Assembly: GCF_008087345.1 (NCBI RefSeq)
Contig: NZ_VHIB01000013.1
Coordinates: forward strand, 1-64,000
DNA: 64,000 bases
Reading direction: 5' to 3'
Source: Nocardioides caldifontis
GTDB lineage: Bacteria; Actinomycetota; Actinomycetes; Propionibacteriales; Nocardioidaceae
In this document: one piece after another, positions 11,668 to 20,932 of the stretch
Numbering within the stretch: position 1 is the first letter of the stretch
Layout of the letters: every line of letters starts with the position of its first letter
Notes under the pieces: generated by a model
The model's database searches: none
What the model was told of the DNA's origin: nothing
Seen by the model: the letters and a program-made list of their open reading frames with translations, nothing else
Position numbers and translations under genes: made by a program

Positions 11668-14600
11668 TCAGGCGGCGTCGGTCGGGAGGGCGTGTCCCTT
11701 AACGTCGTTGAGGATGCCGACGATGACATCGACGTCGGTCTCGGGGAACACGAAGTCCGGGCCAGTCGGCGCGTGGTCGGTGTAGGGGGACTCGTACAAC
11801 CGGGCGGGCTCGACGACGCCGTTGGACGCGAGCTCGTCGATGATCAGGTTGATGAACCGGATCTGCTCGACGGTTGCCTTGCCTTCGTCGAGATAGGCGG
11901 CGAACTCCTCCGCAGCCGCGGTGCGGTCCAGGCCGACCAGGCTGCGGATGAACAGTCCGAGGCCGCCGTGCTGCTCGGAGGCCCAAGTGATGTCAACCTT
12001 CTCCCCGGCGCCGCTGGCCAGGAGCATCTCCTCCAGCGCCGCTAGGTCGTCGGGGGTGAGCTGCTTGTTGCGGCGCAGCCGGTGGAGTGCGACGTGGTCC
12101 TCGTGCTCTCGGAGGTAGGCGGCGGCCTTGGCGCGGAAGCGTTCCATGTTGGTGCCCGGGGTGGTGCCGGGGAGGTCGACGTAGACCTCTTCGCCGAGTT
12201 CGTCCTTGAAGTCGGTGTAGACGGTCTTCTTCTGGGCCTTGTCGAGGAACTGGACCAGGCCGCGGAGCCGGAGGCGGACGAGCTCGAGCATCGGCACGTT
12301 GACGTCGACCCACCACTCGTCGCTGGCAACTTCCTCGATCCGCTCGGCCTGCGCGGCGACCGAGGGGATGGCGGTCTTGGCGAGGAGTCCGTGGGCGATG
12401 TCCTGGATCGTGGCGCGGAGCCGTTCGGCGGCGACGGCGTCGCCTTCGAGTTGGGCGAGCTGGCGGCGGAGGATGAGGACGTCGAACCGTTTGGCGGTCT
12501 CCTCCTCGTCCTTGACCGTCGAGGGCAGTCCGGCGAGGTGTTCGAGCACCTCGCCGGCGTCCTTCGGGGTAAGTGCGCCCCACGCGTTCCAGTCGGCGTA
12601 CTTCTCTACCCACCGCCGGTGGGGGCGGACGAGGAAGTTGTTGATGTTCATGCCGGCGACGTACTCGTGCAGTGCCTTGGCGGCCGATGTCCGCAGCTCT
12701 GGCTCCTGCCCGGCGTGGTCGAGTGCGCCGACGAGGGCGAGGCGGGTCTCGAAGAGGCGCTGGTTCAGGGACTTCTGGTTCGAGCCCTCGGTGCCGGGGA
12801 GGTCCTGGCTGAAGTACTCCAGGTTGCCGCAGAAGTCGAAGACCAGGAAGTTTTTCTTGTCCTCCCCGGGGCCGAAGAGGTCCGGGCACAGGCGGGTGCC
12901 GCGGCCGATCATCTGCCAGAACTTCGACTTCGACCGGACCATCTTAAAGAAGACCAGGTTCGCGACCTCGGGGACGTCGATGCCGGTGTCGAGCATGTCG
13001 ACGCTGATCGCGATGTGCGGGTCCTTCTCGGGTTGGGAGAAGTCGTCGATCAGGCTCTGGGCGTACGACATGCCGTGGGTGATGACGCGGGCGAAGTGGC
13101 CGGCCTTGTCGGGGTAGTTCGCGTCGAAGCGGTCGGCGATGAACTGGGCGTGGTCGCGGTTCTTGGCGAAGATGATGGTCTTCGCGAGCCGGTCACCGCC
13201 GGCGACCTTGTAGCCCTTGTCCATGAGCGTGGCGAGGACCTTGTCGACGGTGTCCTCGTTGAACAGGAATCGGTTGAGCTCTTCGGAGTCCACGGCGTCC
13301 GGTGGGCCGTCCTCGCCCCAGTCGAGGCTGTCCCACTCGTCCTTCTCCTCCTCCGACAGGTCGGCGTACTTGATGCCGTGGCGGAGGAACTTGGTGCCGA
13401 CCGAGCCCCCGACCGGGGGCACGAGGTAGCCCTCGTTGACGGCCTCGTCCAGGCTGTAAGCGTCGGTGGGGACGCCGTCCTCGAGGTGGAAGAGCCGGTA
13501 GGTGTTGTGGTCGACCTCGTCCTTCGGGGTCGCGGTGAGGCCGAGGAGGAGGGAGTCGAACCAGGCGAAGATCGCGCCGTACTTCTGGTAGACCGAGCGG
13601 TGGGCCTCGTCGATGACGATGAGGTCGAAGTACCCGGGGCCGAACTTCCGCAGCCCGGAGTCGGTGTCGTTGATGAGGTTCATCATCGTCGGGTACGTCG
13701 AGACGTAGACCCGGCCGTCGGCGACCTTGTCGGTGAGGAGGTTGACCGTGGTCGCGGTAGGCAGGTGGGTCTTGAACGCGTTGGTGGCCTGGGTGACCAG
13801 GGCGGTCCGGTCGGCCAGGAATAGCACGCGCTTGACCCAGTTGGCCTTCATCAGCTGGTCGACCAGCGCGATGGTCATCCGGGTCTTGCCCGATCCGGTT
13901 GCCATCACCAGCAGCGCTTCGCGCTGCTTCTTCATCAACGCCTCGTCGACCGCCCGGATGGCGCGCTGCTGGTAGTGCCGGCCGGCGATGTCGGTGTCGA
14001 TGCCGACCTGGTCCAGCGGCAGGCGGGTCTGGCGGCGCTGGATCAGCAGCTCGAGCTCGTCGCGGGTGTAGAACCCCTGGATCTCCCGGGGCGGGTATCC
14101 GGCGGCGTCGTCCCAGATCCAGTGCTGGTAGCCGTTGGTGTAGAAGATCACCGGCCGCCGGCCGTACTGCGTCTCGAGGCAGTCGGCGTACAGCTTGGTC
14201 TGCTGCTGACCGACCTGCGCGGAACGGGTGGTGCGCTTGGCCTCGACCACCGCCAGCGGCAGCCCGTCGGCACCCCACAGGACGTAGTCGACGAACCCCT
14301 TGCCCTCGTTGTTGGGCATGCCGGTGACCTCGTACTCCCGGTCCCGGGAATCGGTCAGCGGCCACCCGGCCTCGCCGAGGAGGACGTCGATGAACAGATC
14401 GCGGGTCTCGGCCTCGGAGTAGTCATGGTCATCGACCTTCGTCTTCGCCGCCTGCGCCGCCGCGATCTGCTCGCGCAACTGCGCGATCTCGGCGTCCTTG
14501 GCGGCGGCGAGCTCTTCCTTCTCCGACAGCGCCTTGGCCAGGGCTTCATCCTGGGCCTTGAACTTCGCCGCGAGCTTCACCAGATCCGCCTGCGACAACG

Positions 14601-15033
14601 GCTGCGCCTTCGCCGCCAACGCGGGGTCGAACTGCGCCTTGGTCGGCACCGCTCCGGGGTCTGCCGAGTGATTGAAGGCGGCCCACACCATCACGTGATG
14701 CAGCTCCCGAAGCACCTGCAGCCCGGCCTGGGCCGGGATCGGCCGTGCCTCGTGGACGGCGGTGTTACCCAGCTTGCGAATCAGGTTCAGCTTCTGGTTG
14801 ATCCCGTTCCCCGTCTTGGCCTTGAACTCCGCGGCGTTGATCCGCGCCGCCAGGTCAGACTGGTACGGCTCCGGGAGGCGAAGGACGTCGTACAGGTGAC
14901 GCACGAGCTCCTCGACCGCGCGGCGGCTGTAGAAGCACGCCGACCGCGGGTCGGACGACAGGTAGGACTCCGCCCGGGCGCAGTCCGCGTGCACCGTCGG
15001 CAGCGTGTCCTTGGTGAACCCAAAGTTGCTCAT
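11668..15033 (-). CDS. hsdR: Type I restriction endonuclease subunit R
   Basis: The motor and nuclease subunit of a type I restriction-modification complex, 1121 residues from the ATG at 15033. In order: an N-terminal helical domain of DUF4145 type (about 10-130), a coiled coil (about 150-200), the nuclease core with Asp249 in DYVLW and Glu264-Ala-Lys in VVEAKR, Walker A ATGSGKT (about 378-384), the IDEAH box, LTATP, and motif VI MIGRGTRL. The C-terminal third matches the EcoEI-type R subunit end. Length and motif set fit a complete, active protein. It is the last gene of the operon, 10 bp after the NucS-like gene. Confidence 0.96.
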   Translation of the reverse strand: MSNFGFTKDTLPTVHADCARAESYLSSDPRSACFYSRRAVEELVRHLYDVLRLPEPYQSDLAARINAAEFKAKTGNGINQKLNLIRKLGNTAVHEARPIPAQAGLQVLRELHHVMVWAAFNHSADPGAVPTKAQFDPALAAKAQPLSQADLVKLAAKFKAQDEALAKALSEKEELAAAKDAEIAQLREQIAAAQAAKTKVDDHDYSEAETRDLFIDVLLGEAGWPLTDSRDREYEVTGMPNNEGKGFVDYVLWGADGLPLAVVEAKRTTRSAQVGQQQTKLYADCLETQYGRRPVIFYTNGYQHWIWDDAAGYPPREIQGFYTRDELELLIQRRQTRLPLDQVGIDTDIAGRHYQQRAIRAVDEALMKKQREALLVMATGSGKTRMTIALVDQLMKANWVKRVLFLADRTALVTQATNAFKTHLPTATTVNLLTDKVADGRVYVSTYPTMMNLINDTDSGLRKFGPGYFDLIVIDEAHRSVYQKYGAIFAWFDSLLLGLTATPKDEVDHNTYRLFHLEDGVPTDAYSLDEAVNEGYLVPPVGGSVGTKFLRHGIKYADLSEEEKDEWDSLDWGEDGPPDAVDSEELNRFLFNEDTVDKVLATLMDKGYKVAGGDRLAKTIIFAKNRDHAQFIADRFDANYPDKAGHFARVITHGMSYAQSLIDDFSQPEKDPHIAISVDMLDTGIDVPEVANLVFFKMVRSKSKFWQMIGRGTRLCPDLFGPGEDKKNFLVFDFCGNLEYFSQDLPGTEGSNQKSLNQRLFETRLALVGALDHAGQEPELRTSAAKALHEYVAGMNINNFLVRPHRRWVEKYADWNAWGALTPKDAGEVLEHLAGLPSTVKDEEETAKRFDVLILRRQLAQLEGDAVAAERLRATIQDIAHGLLAKTAIPSVAAQAERIEEVASDEWWVDVNVPMLELVRLRLRGLVQFLDKAQKKTVYTDFKDELGEEVYVDLPGTTPGTNMERFRAKAAAYLREHEDHVALHRLRRNKQLTPDDLAALEEMLLASGAGEKVDITWASEQHGGLGLFIRSLVGLDRTAAAEEFAAYLDEGKATVEQIRFINLIIDELASNGVVEPARLYESPYTDHAPTGPDFVFPETDVDVIVGILNDVKGHALPTDAA

Positions 15034-15043
15034 GGCTGGTCGG

Positions 15044-16123
15044 TCACTCGTCCTTGTCGATACCGAAGTGATCGGCCAGACGTCCCAATGTGAACTCCTG
15101 GCGGAGCTTGCAGGCGCTGTGAGTGCTCGCGAACAACCCCTTCTCCCAGAATCCCTCGTCGAGCGGTCGAGCTTCGATCCACTCGACGGGGACAATCCAC
15201 TCGGCCTTGTCATCCTCCGTGTCCGGGTCACTGGGGTAGTTGCCCTGAAGGGTCTGTGCTGCCAAGGGGGTCCATGTCCCGCCAATGCGCACCTCGGCGT
15301 TCTCGAACCGGGTCGCAGGCGCTAGGACGCGGCCGACCGCCACGTAGCGCATCGGCGGCACGTTGACCCAGACCCGGGCGTCCTTGGGAAGGGAACGCAT
15401 GCCGTGCGACCAGACCTTGCCGCCCCCGCCCGCTACGAAGCCGAACTTGAGCGCGTCGTCCCACACGCGCTCGCCACCGCCGAAGGAGATGTACCAGTCC
15501 TTGCCGTTCCAGGCAGCGCGCTTGCTCTTCTTGCTTCCGGTGGTCGCGGTCGGCGTCTCGTCATCCGAAGCGGTCAGCCAGGAGCGCGCCAGGTAGCGAC
15601 GCCCGTCGTCCTCGAGATAGGAGAAGAAGACCGCGTTGATCGGGACGCCGAAGTCGCGCAGGTAGCTGACGATGCGCTCCGAGCTGGCGTCGAGCTCAGC
15701 AGCCACGATGGTGAGGTTGAGGTCGCCGTTGAGCTCGTCGGGCGGGGCGCTGCCGAAGACGTCTTCGAACGCGGCCTCGAACGGCTGGTCGAGGTGCTTG
15801 GTAGCGATGTCGATGATGTCGTCGCGGGACAGCGTTGAGGCCCACGAGCCGTAATCGAGCACTTGGGCGACAACCTCGCGTGGGGTCTTGTCGCGCTTGA
15901 GTTCCAGCAGGTTGAGATCGCCCTCGGCGTCGATCGCCAGGAGGTCCAGGCGTGGACCGTACGGCGTGATCACCTCGCTGCCGATGACCAGCAGGCGGTC
16001 GCCGAGCAGCGATGGATCGCGCTTGAGGAACTCGTGCAGGTCCTTCTCAGCGGGGAGCACGGATGTCGCCAGCGGCTTCGGCTCGTCGCCGTCGATCCGC
16101 CACATCCTCATCTCAACCGGCAC
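15044..16123 (-). CDS. NucS/DUF91-like PD-(D/E)XK nuclease embedded in a type I operon
   Basis: A protein of 359 residues. The N-terminal half contains a PD-(D/E)XK core: Asp in PYGPRLDLLAIDAEG and Glu-Leu-Lys in LNLLELKRDK, followed by helices (EVVAQVLDYGSW). This resembles the C-terminal nuclease domain of NucS and DUF91 proteins. The C-terminal half is Trp/Gly-rich (WYISFGGGERVWDDALKFGF) and may bind a nucleic acid or a modified base; that is a guess. The GTG at 16123 has a ribosome-binding site (GGGGAG, 9 nt away) overlapping the end of hsdS. It is not one of the standard type I subunits. Its position between hsdS and hsdR points to an accessory function in the same defence system. Confidence 0.8.
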   Translation of the reverse strand: MPVEMRMWRIDGDEPKPLATSVLPAEKDLHEFLKRDPSLLGDRLLVIGSEVITPYGPRLDLLAIDAEGDLNLLELKRDKTPREVVAQVLDYGSWASTLSRDDIIDIATKHLDQPFEAAFEDVFGSAPPDELNGDLNLTIVAAELDASSERIVSYLRDFGVPINAVFFSYLEDDGRRYLARSWLTASDDETPTATTGSKKSKRAAWNGKDWYISFGGGERVWDDALKFGFVAGGGGKVWSHGMRSLPKDARVWVNVPPMRYVAVGRVLAPATRFENAEVRIGGTWTPLAAQTLQGNYPSDPDTEDDKAEWIVPVEWIEARPLDEGFWEKGLFASTHSACKLRQEFTLGRLADHFGIDKDE

Positions 16124-16126
16124 CGA

Positions 16127-17263
16127 TCACAGCTCCCCTCGGAAGGCGCGGGACTGGAGGGAGGCAAAGAGAGTGTCATCACGCCTGGCGGCCTCACGTT
16201 GAGCGGCCCGCTGGCGGTTGGTGAGCTCCACCCGATCGGCGAACTCTCGCTGCAAGGACAGCTCGGGCACAGCGACCGACGCAGCCTTCAACGATCCCAC
16301 GTTGAAGTGTTGCTGGATCTGTCCCCGGGCCTCTCCGCTAACCATTCGCTTGCCCGTTTCGGAGTTCAGAAGTGCTTCGAGATAGACCGGCAGAGCTACA
16401 TCCGTGTTCGGAGTGGCCACGATGAGGTCGATGGCATTCGCGCCATCAAGTTCCGGTGGAACGATCGCAGTGGTGCCGGCCTTGCCTGTGCGGGCGATGA
16501 CCAGGTCACCGGCGCGCAGTCGAGACTTCGCTAATGGCCCGTTGTTGGACGCTTCGGAGAAGTAGACGAGGTCTTCCAAAACGATCCTGCCTGGTTTCAC
16601 GTTCAGCGTCCGCAGCGCCGGCACACCCGACTCGACGTAGTGGCTCGCGGGCTTGATCACCACGCCGACAGTTACGCGGTGACAGGTTGAAGCAAACGGC
16701 AGCCGATCGCGCTCCATGTCGAACATCTGGTGGAACACTGCATCCACGAGGGAGTCGAGGTGGGCGAGGACCTGGCGGCGCTTGGCGCGGAGGGCGTCGG
16801 CGTGGTCGAGGATTGCGGCGATGCGGCGCTGCTCGGGGAGGGGCGGGAGGGGAATCGGAAACGTCGCCAACACGGTCGGGCTGAGCCGAGGCAGGTTCGC
16901 GCCAGATGTTCGGGACGCGGCGAAGTCGACCATGCTCGGCTGCGCGAGGTAGTGGGCGAGGTAGTTCCGGTCGAGATCCGGGCCCGGGCGAATCGGGAGG
17001 ATGTCGGTGCTGCACACCCCGGCGAAATCAGGCCGGCTGATCTTGCCGAGGTTCGGACGCAGCTTCCCGAAGAGGACGTGCTCCTCCGTGAACGCGAACT
17101 TCGTGCTTGCGAGTTCCGCTCCGCCGACAGTGTCGCGGCCAATGATGCGCCCGCCACGTTCGATGTGCTCGAGGCCGAGGTAGAGGGTCTCCGGTGGGAC
17201 CGAGCTGGGATCCACTCCCTTGCGGTCGATCGTGGCGACGGAGCCAAGCTCGACTGTCTTCAC
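16127..17263 (-). CDS. hsdS: Type I restriction-modification specificity subunit S
   Basis: The DNA recognition subunit, 378 residues. It has the usual two target-recognition domains with conserved helical spacers: the first ends in PIPLPPLPEQRRIAAILDHADALRAKRRQ (about 135-165), the second runs to a similar helix near the C terminus (LQREFADRVELTNRQRAAQ). The variable domains determine the two half-sites of the recognition sequence, which cannot be read from the sequence. The start is a GTG that overlaps the hsdM stop (GTGA), so translation is coupled. Full length for the family, no frameshift. Confidence 0.95.
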   Translation of the reverse strand: MKTVELGSVATIDRKGVDPSSVPPETLYLGLEHIERGGRIIGRDTVGGAELASTKFAFTEEHVLFGKLRPNLGKISRPDFAGVCSTDILPIRPGPDLDRNYLAHYLAQPSMVDFAASRTSGANLPRLSPTVLATFPIPLPPLPEQRRIAAILDHADALRAKRRQVLAHLDSLVDAVFHQMFDMERDRLPFASTCHRVTVGVVIKPASHYVESGVPALRTLNVKPGRIVLEDLVYFSEASNNGPLAKSRLRAGDLVIARTGKAGTTAIVPPELDGANAIDLIVATPNTDVALPVYLEALLNSETGKRMVSGEARGQIQQHFNVGSLKAASVAVPELSLQREFADRVELTNRQRAAQREAARRDDTLFASLQSRAFRGEL

Positions 17264-18717
17264 GCCAGCATCGCCTTCAGTTCGGCGAGCCCCTTGGCGA
17301 TCTCGTCTTCAAGCGACTCGATGTCCGCGATGATCTCCAGCGGCGGGCGGTGCTCGACGTCGTCGTACTGGACCTCCTTGTAGCGGTTGAGGGAGAGGTC
17401 GTAGCCCTGGGCGGCGATGTCGGCCTTGGGGACGAGGAAGGACTGTTCGGTGCGTGTCCGGTCAGCCTCGGCGGCGAGGTTCTGCCACCGGGTGAGGACG
17501 TCGGGGAGGTCGTTGGCCTCGACCGGGTTGCGCTTGTCGTCGAGGGAGAATCCGTCGGCCTGGACGTCGTAGAACCAGACGTTGTCGGTGCCGCCGGAGT
17601 TGGTCTTGGTGAAGAACAGGATGGCGGTCGAGACGCCGGCGTACGGCTTGAAGACACCGGAGGGGAGCTTGACGACGGCGTCGAGCTTCTGGTCCTCGAC
17701 GAGGATCTTCCGCAGGTCCTTGTGGGCCTTGGACGACCCGAACAGCACACCGTCCGGGACGATGACCGCGGCCCGACCGCCGGGCTTGAGGAGCTTGAGG
17801 AAGAGGGCCAGGAAGAGCAGCTCGGTCTTCTTGGTCTTGACGAGCCGCTGTAGGTCCTTGGCGGTGGACTCGTAGTCCAGCGACCCCGCGAAGGGCGGGT
17901 TGGCCAGGATGAGCGTGTACTTCTCCGCGTCCTCGCTGGCTCCCTCGGAGAGGGAGTCCCGGTAGCGGATGTCTGGGGCTTCGATGCCGTGAAGCAACAT
18001 GTTCATGCTGCCGATGCGGAGCATGGTGGAGTCGAAGTCGTAGCCATGGAACATCGACCGGTGGAAGTGCTGCCGCTGGGTGGCGTCGGTCAGCGCCTGC
18101 GGATGGGTGTCGCGGATGTACTCGCTGGCCGCGACCAGGAACCCCGCGGTGCCGCAGGCGGGGTCGCAGATCTCGTCGGTCGGGTGCGGGGCGGTCATCT
18201 TGACCATCAGCTCGATGATGTGGCGCGGGGTGCGGAACTGGCCGTTGACGCCGGCGGCGGCGATCTTGGAGAGCAGGTACTCGTACAGGTCGCCATTGGT
18301 GTCGCGGTCGGCCATGGGGATGTCGTCGAGCATGTCGACGACCTTGCTCAGCAGCGCCGGGGTCGGGATGGTGAACCGGGCGTCCTTCATGTGGTCGCTG
18401 TAGGTCGACTCGTCGCCACCGGCCTTGCGGAGGAACGGGAAGACCTCATCGGCCACGACCCGGTGCATGACGGCGGGGTCGTCGTTCTTGAACCGGCTCC
18501 AGCGCAGGTGCTCCTGCCCGGGGAGGAAGACCGGGTTCACGATGGCGCCGCCGGTGCGGCGGGCCTTGTTCTCGGCCAGGGTCTGCAGGTCGTCGAGGCG
18601 GCGGATGAACAGCAGGTAGGTGATCTGCTCGATGACCTCGAGCGGGTTGGAGATGCCGCCGGACCAGAACGCGTCCCAGACGCGGTCGATCTTGCTCTTC
18701 AGTTCTCCGGTGATCAC
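17260..18717 (-). CDS. hsdM: Type I restriction-modification DNA methyltransferase subunit M
   Basis: The adenine-N6 methyltransferase subunit, 485 residues. The N-terminal HsdM_N helical domain (ELKSKIDRVWDAFW, then ITYLLFIRRLDD) is followed by the SAM-binding motif I DPACGTAGFL (about 187-196) and the catalytic motif IV NPPF (about 275). The GTG at 18717 was chosen because an AGGG lies 8 nt upstream and the protein begins with the conserved N-terminal helix; codons further upstream do not look coding. First gene of the operon hsdM-hsdS-nuclease-hsdR. Intact. Confidence 0.96.
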   Translation of the reverse strand: MITGELKSKIDRVWDAFWSGGISNPLEVIEQITYLLFIRRLDDLQTLAENKARRTGGAIVNPVFLPGQEHLRWSRFKNDDPAVMHRVVADEVFPFLRKAGGDESTYSDHMKDARFTIPTPALLSKVVDMLDDIPMADRDTNGDLYEYLLSKIAAAGVNGQFRTPRHIIELMVKMTAPHPTDEICDPACGTAGFLVAASEYIRDTHPQALTDATQRQHFHRSMFHGYDFDSTMLRIGSMNMLLHGIEAPDIRYRDSLSEGASEDAEKYTLILANPPFAGSLDYESTAKDLQRLVKTKKTELLFLALFLKLLKPGGRAAVIVPDGVLFGSSKAHKDLRKILVEDQKLDAVVKLPSGVFKPYAGVSTAILFFTKTNSGGTDNVWFYDVQADGFSLDDKRNPVEANDLPDVLTRWQNLAAEADRTRTEQSFLVPKADIAAQGYDLSLNRYKEVQYDDVEHRPPLEIIADIESLEDEIAKGLAELKAMLA

Positions 18718-19294
18718 GGGCTTTACCCTAGTGAGCCGCGGGCGTTCGGGGGCCAAGATGGCGTACCTCCTGCTGGACGGTCCTTCCGGCCAGCCGAGGA
18801 GGCTCTCGGGAACATCCGACAGAACGCGCGTCGACACTAATCAACGGCCCAAGCTCCGGGGCCTGGTGCTGGCTCCAGAGGCCGTCGTCCAGTTCCCCGC
18901 CAAGCTCGGCTGCGGTCGTGCGGGGACCCAGCAGAGCGCCAGTCCAGGCACGAGACACGCAAACTTCCGGCGGCAAGACGCGACAGCGTCTTGGGCGCCC
19001 GACGCTGAGACGCGGCGCATGCGTGTGCCGCGCGCCGCGTCCCCCCCAGATCCCCCCATCTGAGCGCCCTATCAACGCCTACTGGACGCCTAGTACTGCG
19101 AGGCGTATCGTCGTCATACCGGCTCTGACCTGCGGAAACGCGTCAGCGAGATTGGTGGAGGTCGTGTATCCGCCTGTACTACGACATCTGACGGTGGCCC
19201 GGGGCTGAACCCCGTGACCCGTGGTCGGCCCCCGACCTGGAAGAGCAGTCTTCCGGCGTCGGGGGCCGATCGGCGTCCTGAGGGCTCGTCTCGC
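18718..19294. other. Divergent intergenic region
   Basis: This stretch separates the restriction operon (minus) from the MerR-controlled exporter (plus). I see no gene with convincing codon bias and no tRNA. Some short inverted repeats occur (for example CCCCCGAC near 19227 with GTCGGGGG near 19257), which could end transcripts or form part of the exporter's upstream region. It is the likely border between the accessory left part and the more ordinary right part. Confidence 0.4.
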
Positions 19295-19324
19295 TTGACC
19301 TTGACGCTGCGTCAGGGTTGCACA
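19295..19324 (+). promoter_or_regulatory. MerR-type promoter/operator of the ABC exporter
   Basis: A 10-1-10 inverted repeat, ACCTTGACGC-T-GCGTCAGGGT (19298-19318, one mismatch), sits inside the promoter: -35-like TTGACC at 19295-19300 and a -10-like TGCACA at 19319-19324, 18 bp apart. Overlap of an inverted repeat with a stretched spacer is the hallmark of MerR-activated promoters. The start codon at 19333 lies only about 8 bp after the -10 box, so the transcript may be leaderless. The likely binder is the MerR protein encoded two genes downstream. Confidence 0.75.
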
Positions 19325-19332
19325 GTCGTCGC

Positions 19333-20112
19333 ATGCCACCGACACCAGCCATCCAGATCGACGGGATCACCAAGTCCTACGGCGGGAACCCAGTGCTCCG
19401 CGGCGTCGACCTCGACGTCGCTCCAGGCACGATCCTCGCCCTGCTCGGCTCCAACGGGGCGGGCAAGACCACTCTCGTCCGGATCCTGTCCACGCTGCTG
19501 AGAGCCGACACCGGCACCGCGGCCGTCCACGGATTCGATGTCACCGGGGAACCCGCGCGCGTGAGGGAGGCGATCAGCCTCACCGGCCAATTCGCCGCCG
19601 TCGACGAGATCCTGACGGGTCGGGAGAACCTCGTCCTGGTCGCCAGGCTCCGTCACCTCGAAGACCCGGGGCAGATCGCGGACGAGCTTCTCGCACGGTT
19701 CTCGCTCACCGACGCCGGTAGGCGACGCGTGGCGACCTACTCGGGCGGCATGCGTCGACGCCTGGACATCGCGATGAGCCTCATCGGCGACCCTCCCGTC
19801 ATCCTCCTGGACGAGCCGACGACGGGACTCGACCCGCAGGCTCGCCTCGAGGTGTGGGACGCCGTCCGGGAGCTCGCCCAGGGTGGCACCACCGTGCTGC
19901 TCACCACGCAGTACCTCGAGGAAGCCGAGCAGCTGGCCGACCGGATCGCCATCCTGCACCGCGGGCGGATCGTCGTGAACGGCACGCTCGCCGAGCTCAA
20001 GGCGCTGCTCCCGCCCGCGAAGATCGAGTACGTCGAGAAGCAGCCGAGCCTCGAGGAGGTGTTCCTCGCCCTCGTCGGCGACGACGCCGCCCCGGCCCAC
20101 GAGCAGGCCTGA
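19333..20112 (+). CDS. ABC transporter ATP-binding protein, drug-exporter type
   Basis: A protein of 259 residues. Walker A GSNGAGKT (39-46), the signature YSGGMRRRLDIAMSL, Walker B VILLDEPTTGLD and the following D-loop are all present. The sequence is of the DrrA/CcmA class, which pairs with ABC-2 type membrane proteins in export of drugs such as anthracyclines. The ATG at 19333 was preferred over an upstream TTG that lies within the operator palindrome. The permease starts 9 bp after the stop. The substrate is unknown; control by the MerR regulator downstream suggests induction by a small toxic molecule. Confidence 0.93.
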   Translation: MPPTPAIQIDGITKSYGGNPVLRGVDLDVAPGTILALLGSNGAGKTTLVRILSTLLRADTGTAAVHGFDVTGEPARVREAISLTGQFAAVDEILTGRENLVLVARLRHLEDPGQIADELLARFSLTDAGRRRVATYSGGMRRRLDIAMSLIGDPPVILLDEPTTGLDPQARLEVWDAVRELAQGGTTVLLTTQYLEEAEQLADRIAILHRGRIVVNGTLAELKALLPPAKIEYVEKQPSLEEVFLALVGDDAAPAHEQA

Positions 20113-20121
20113 GGAGAGCCG

Positions 20122-20886
20122 ATGAACAACCACCTCGTCACCGACACCGTCACCCTGACCGGGCGCTCCTTGCGCCACGTCCTGCGCAGCCCCGACACCA
20201 TCGTCACGACGGCCGTCACACCCGTGGTCATGCTGCTGCTCTTCGTCTACGTGTTCGGCAGCGCGATCGAGACCGGTCAGGACGGCGGCTACGTGAACTA
20301 CCTGCTGCCCGGGATCCTGCTCATCACGGTCGCCTCCGGCGTCGCCTACACGTCGTACCGGCTGTTCCTCGACCAGCAGAGCGGGATCTTCGAGCGGTTC
20401 CAGTCGATGCCGATCGCACGCTCAGCCACCCTGTGGGGCCATGTGCTGACCTCGCTGGTGGCCAACCTGCTCTCGCTCGTGCTGGTCGTGCTCGTCGCGC
20501 TGGCGATGGGCTTCCGGTCAGGCGCGGGCGTGCTCGCCTGGCTCGGCGTCGCCGGCGTCCTCGTGCTGTTCACCTTGGCGCTGACCTGGCTGGCGGTCAT
20601 CGCAGGCCTCGCTGCGAGGTCCGCCGACGGCGCCGGCGGCTTCGCCTATCCGTTGCTGTTCCTGCCCTTCCTCAGCTCGGCGTTCGTGCCGACCGCCGGC
20701 ATGCCCGGCCCGGTTCGCGCCTTCGCCGAGCACCAGCCGGTCACCCCGGTCGTGGACACGCTCCGGAACCTGTACGCCGAGCAGCCGCTCGGCCACGACG
20801 GGTGGCTCGCAGCTGCCTGGTGCATCGGCCTCCTCACCGCCTCATACGGCCTCGCCATGACGGTGTACCGGCGCAAGCTCGCCTAG
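20122..20886 (+). CDS. ABC-2 type membrane permease, drug-exporter type
   Basis: A protein of 254 residues with six predicted membrane segments in the ABC-2 pattern (TTAVTPVVMLLLFVYVF, GILLITVASGV, LVANLLSLVLVVLVALAMGF, GVAGVLVLFTLALTWLAVIAGL, and two near the C terminus). It contains the PLLFLPFLSSAFVPTAGMP loop that is typical of DrrB-like permeases. A ribosome-binding site (GAGGAG) precedes the ATG. It works with the ATPase encoded just upstream; the pair would form a homodimeric exporter. Confidence 0.92.
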   Translation: MNNHLVTDTVTLTGRSLRHVLRSPDTIVTTAVTPVVMLLLFVYVFGSAIETGQDGGYVNYLLPGILLITVASGVAYTSYRLFLDQQSGIFERFQSMPIARSATLWGHVLTSLVANLLSLVLVVLVALAMGFRSGAGVLAWLGVAGVLVLFTLALTWLAVIAGLAARSADGAGGFAYPLLFLPFLSSAFVPTAGMPGPVRAFAEHQPVTPVVDTLRNLYAEQPLGHDGWLAAAWCIGLLTASYGLAMTVYRRKLA

Positions 20887-20932
20887 CCCCGCACACCGGG
20901 GTTGGCACGATCGGGGTCGACGAAGGAGGAGC

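Noticed and set aside
12082-13824. Long open frame on the plus strand (580 codons) inside hsdR
   Set aside because: It is antisense to the helicase core of hsdR, is Val/Glu/Asp/Leu/Gly-rich in the way of high-GC antisense frames, and has no domain.
18728-19075. 115-codon minus-strand frame upstream of hsdM
   Set aside because: No codon bias and no domain; the hsdM start at 18717 has its own ribosome-binding site.
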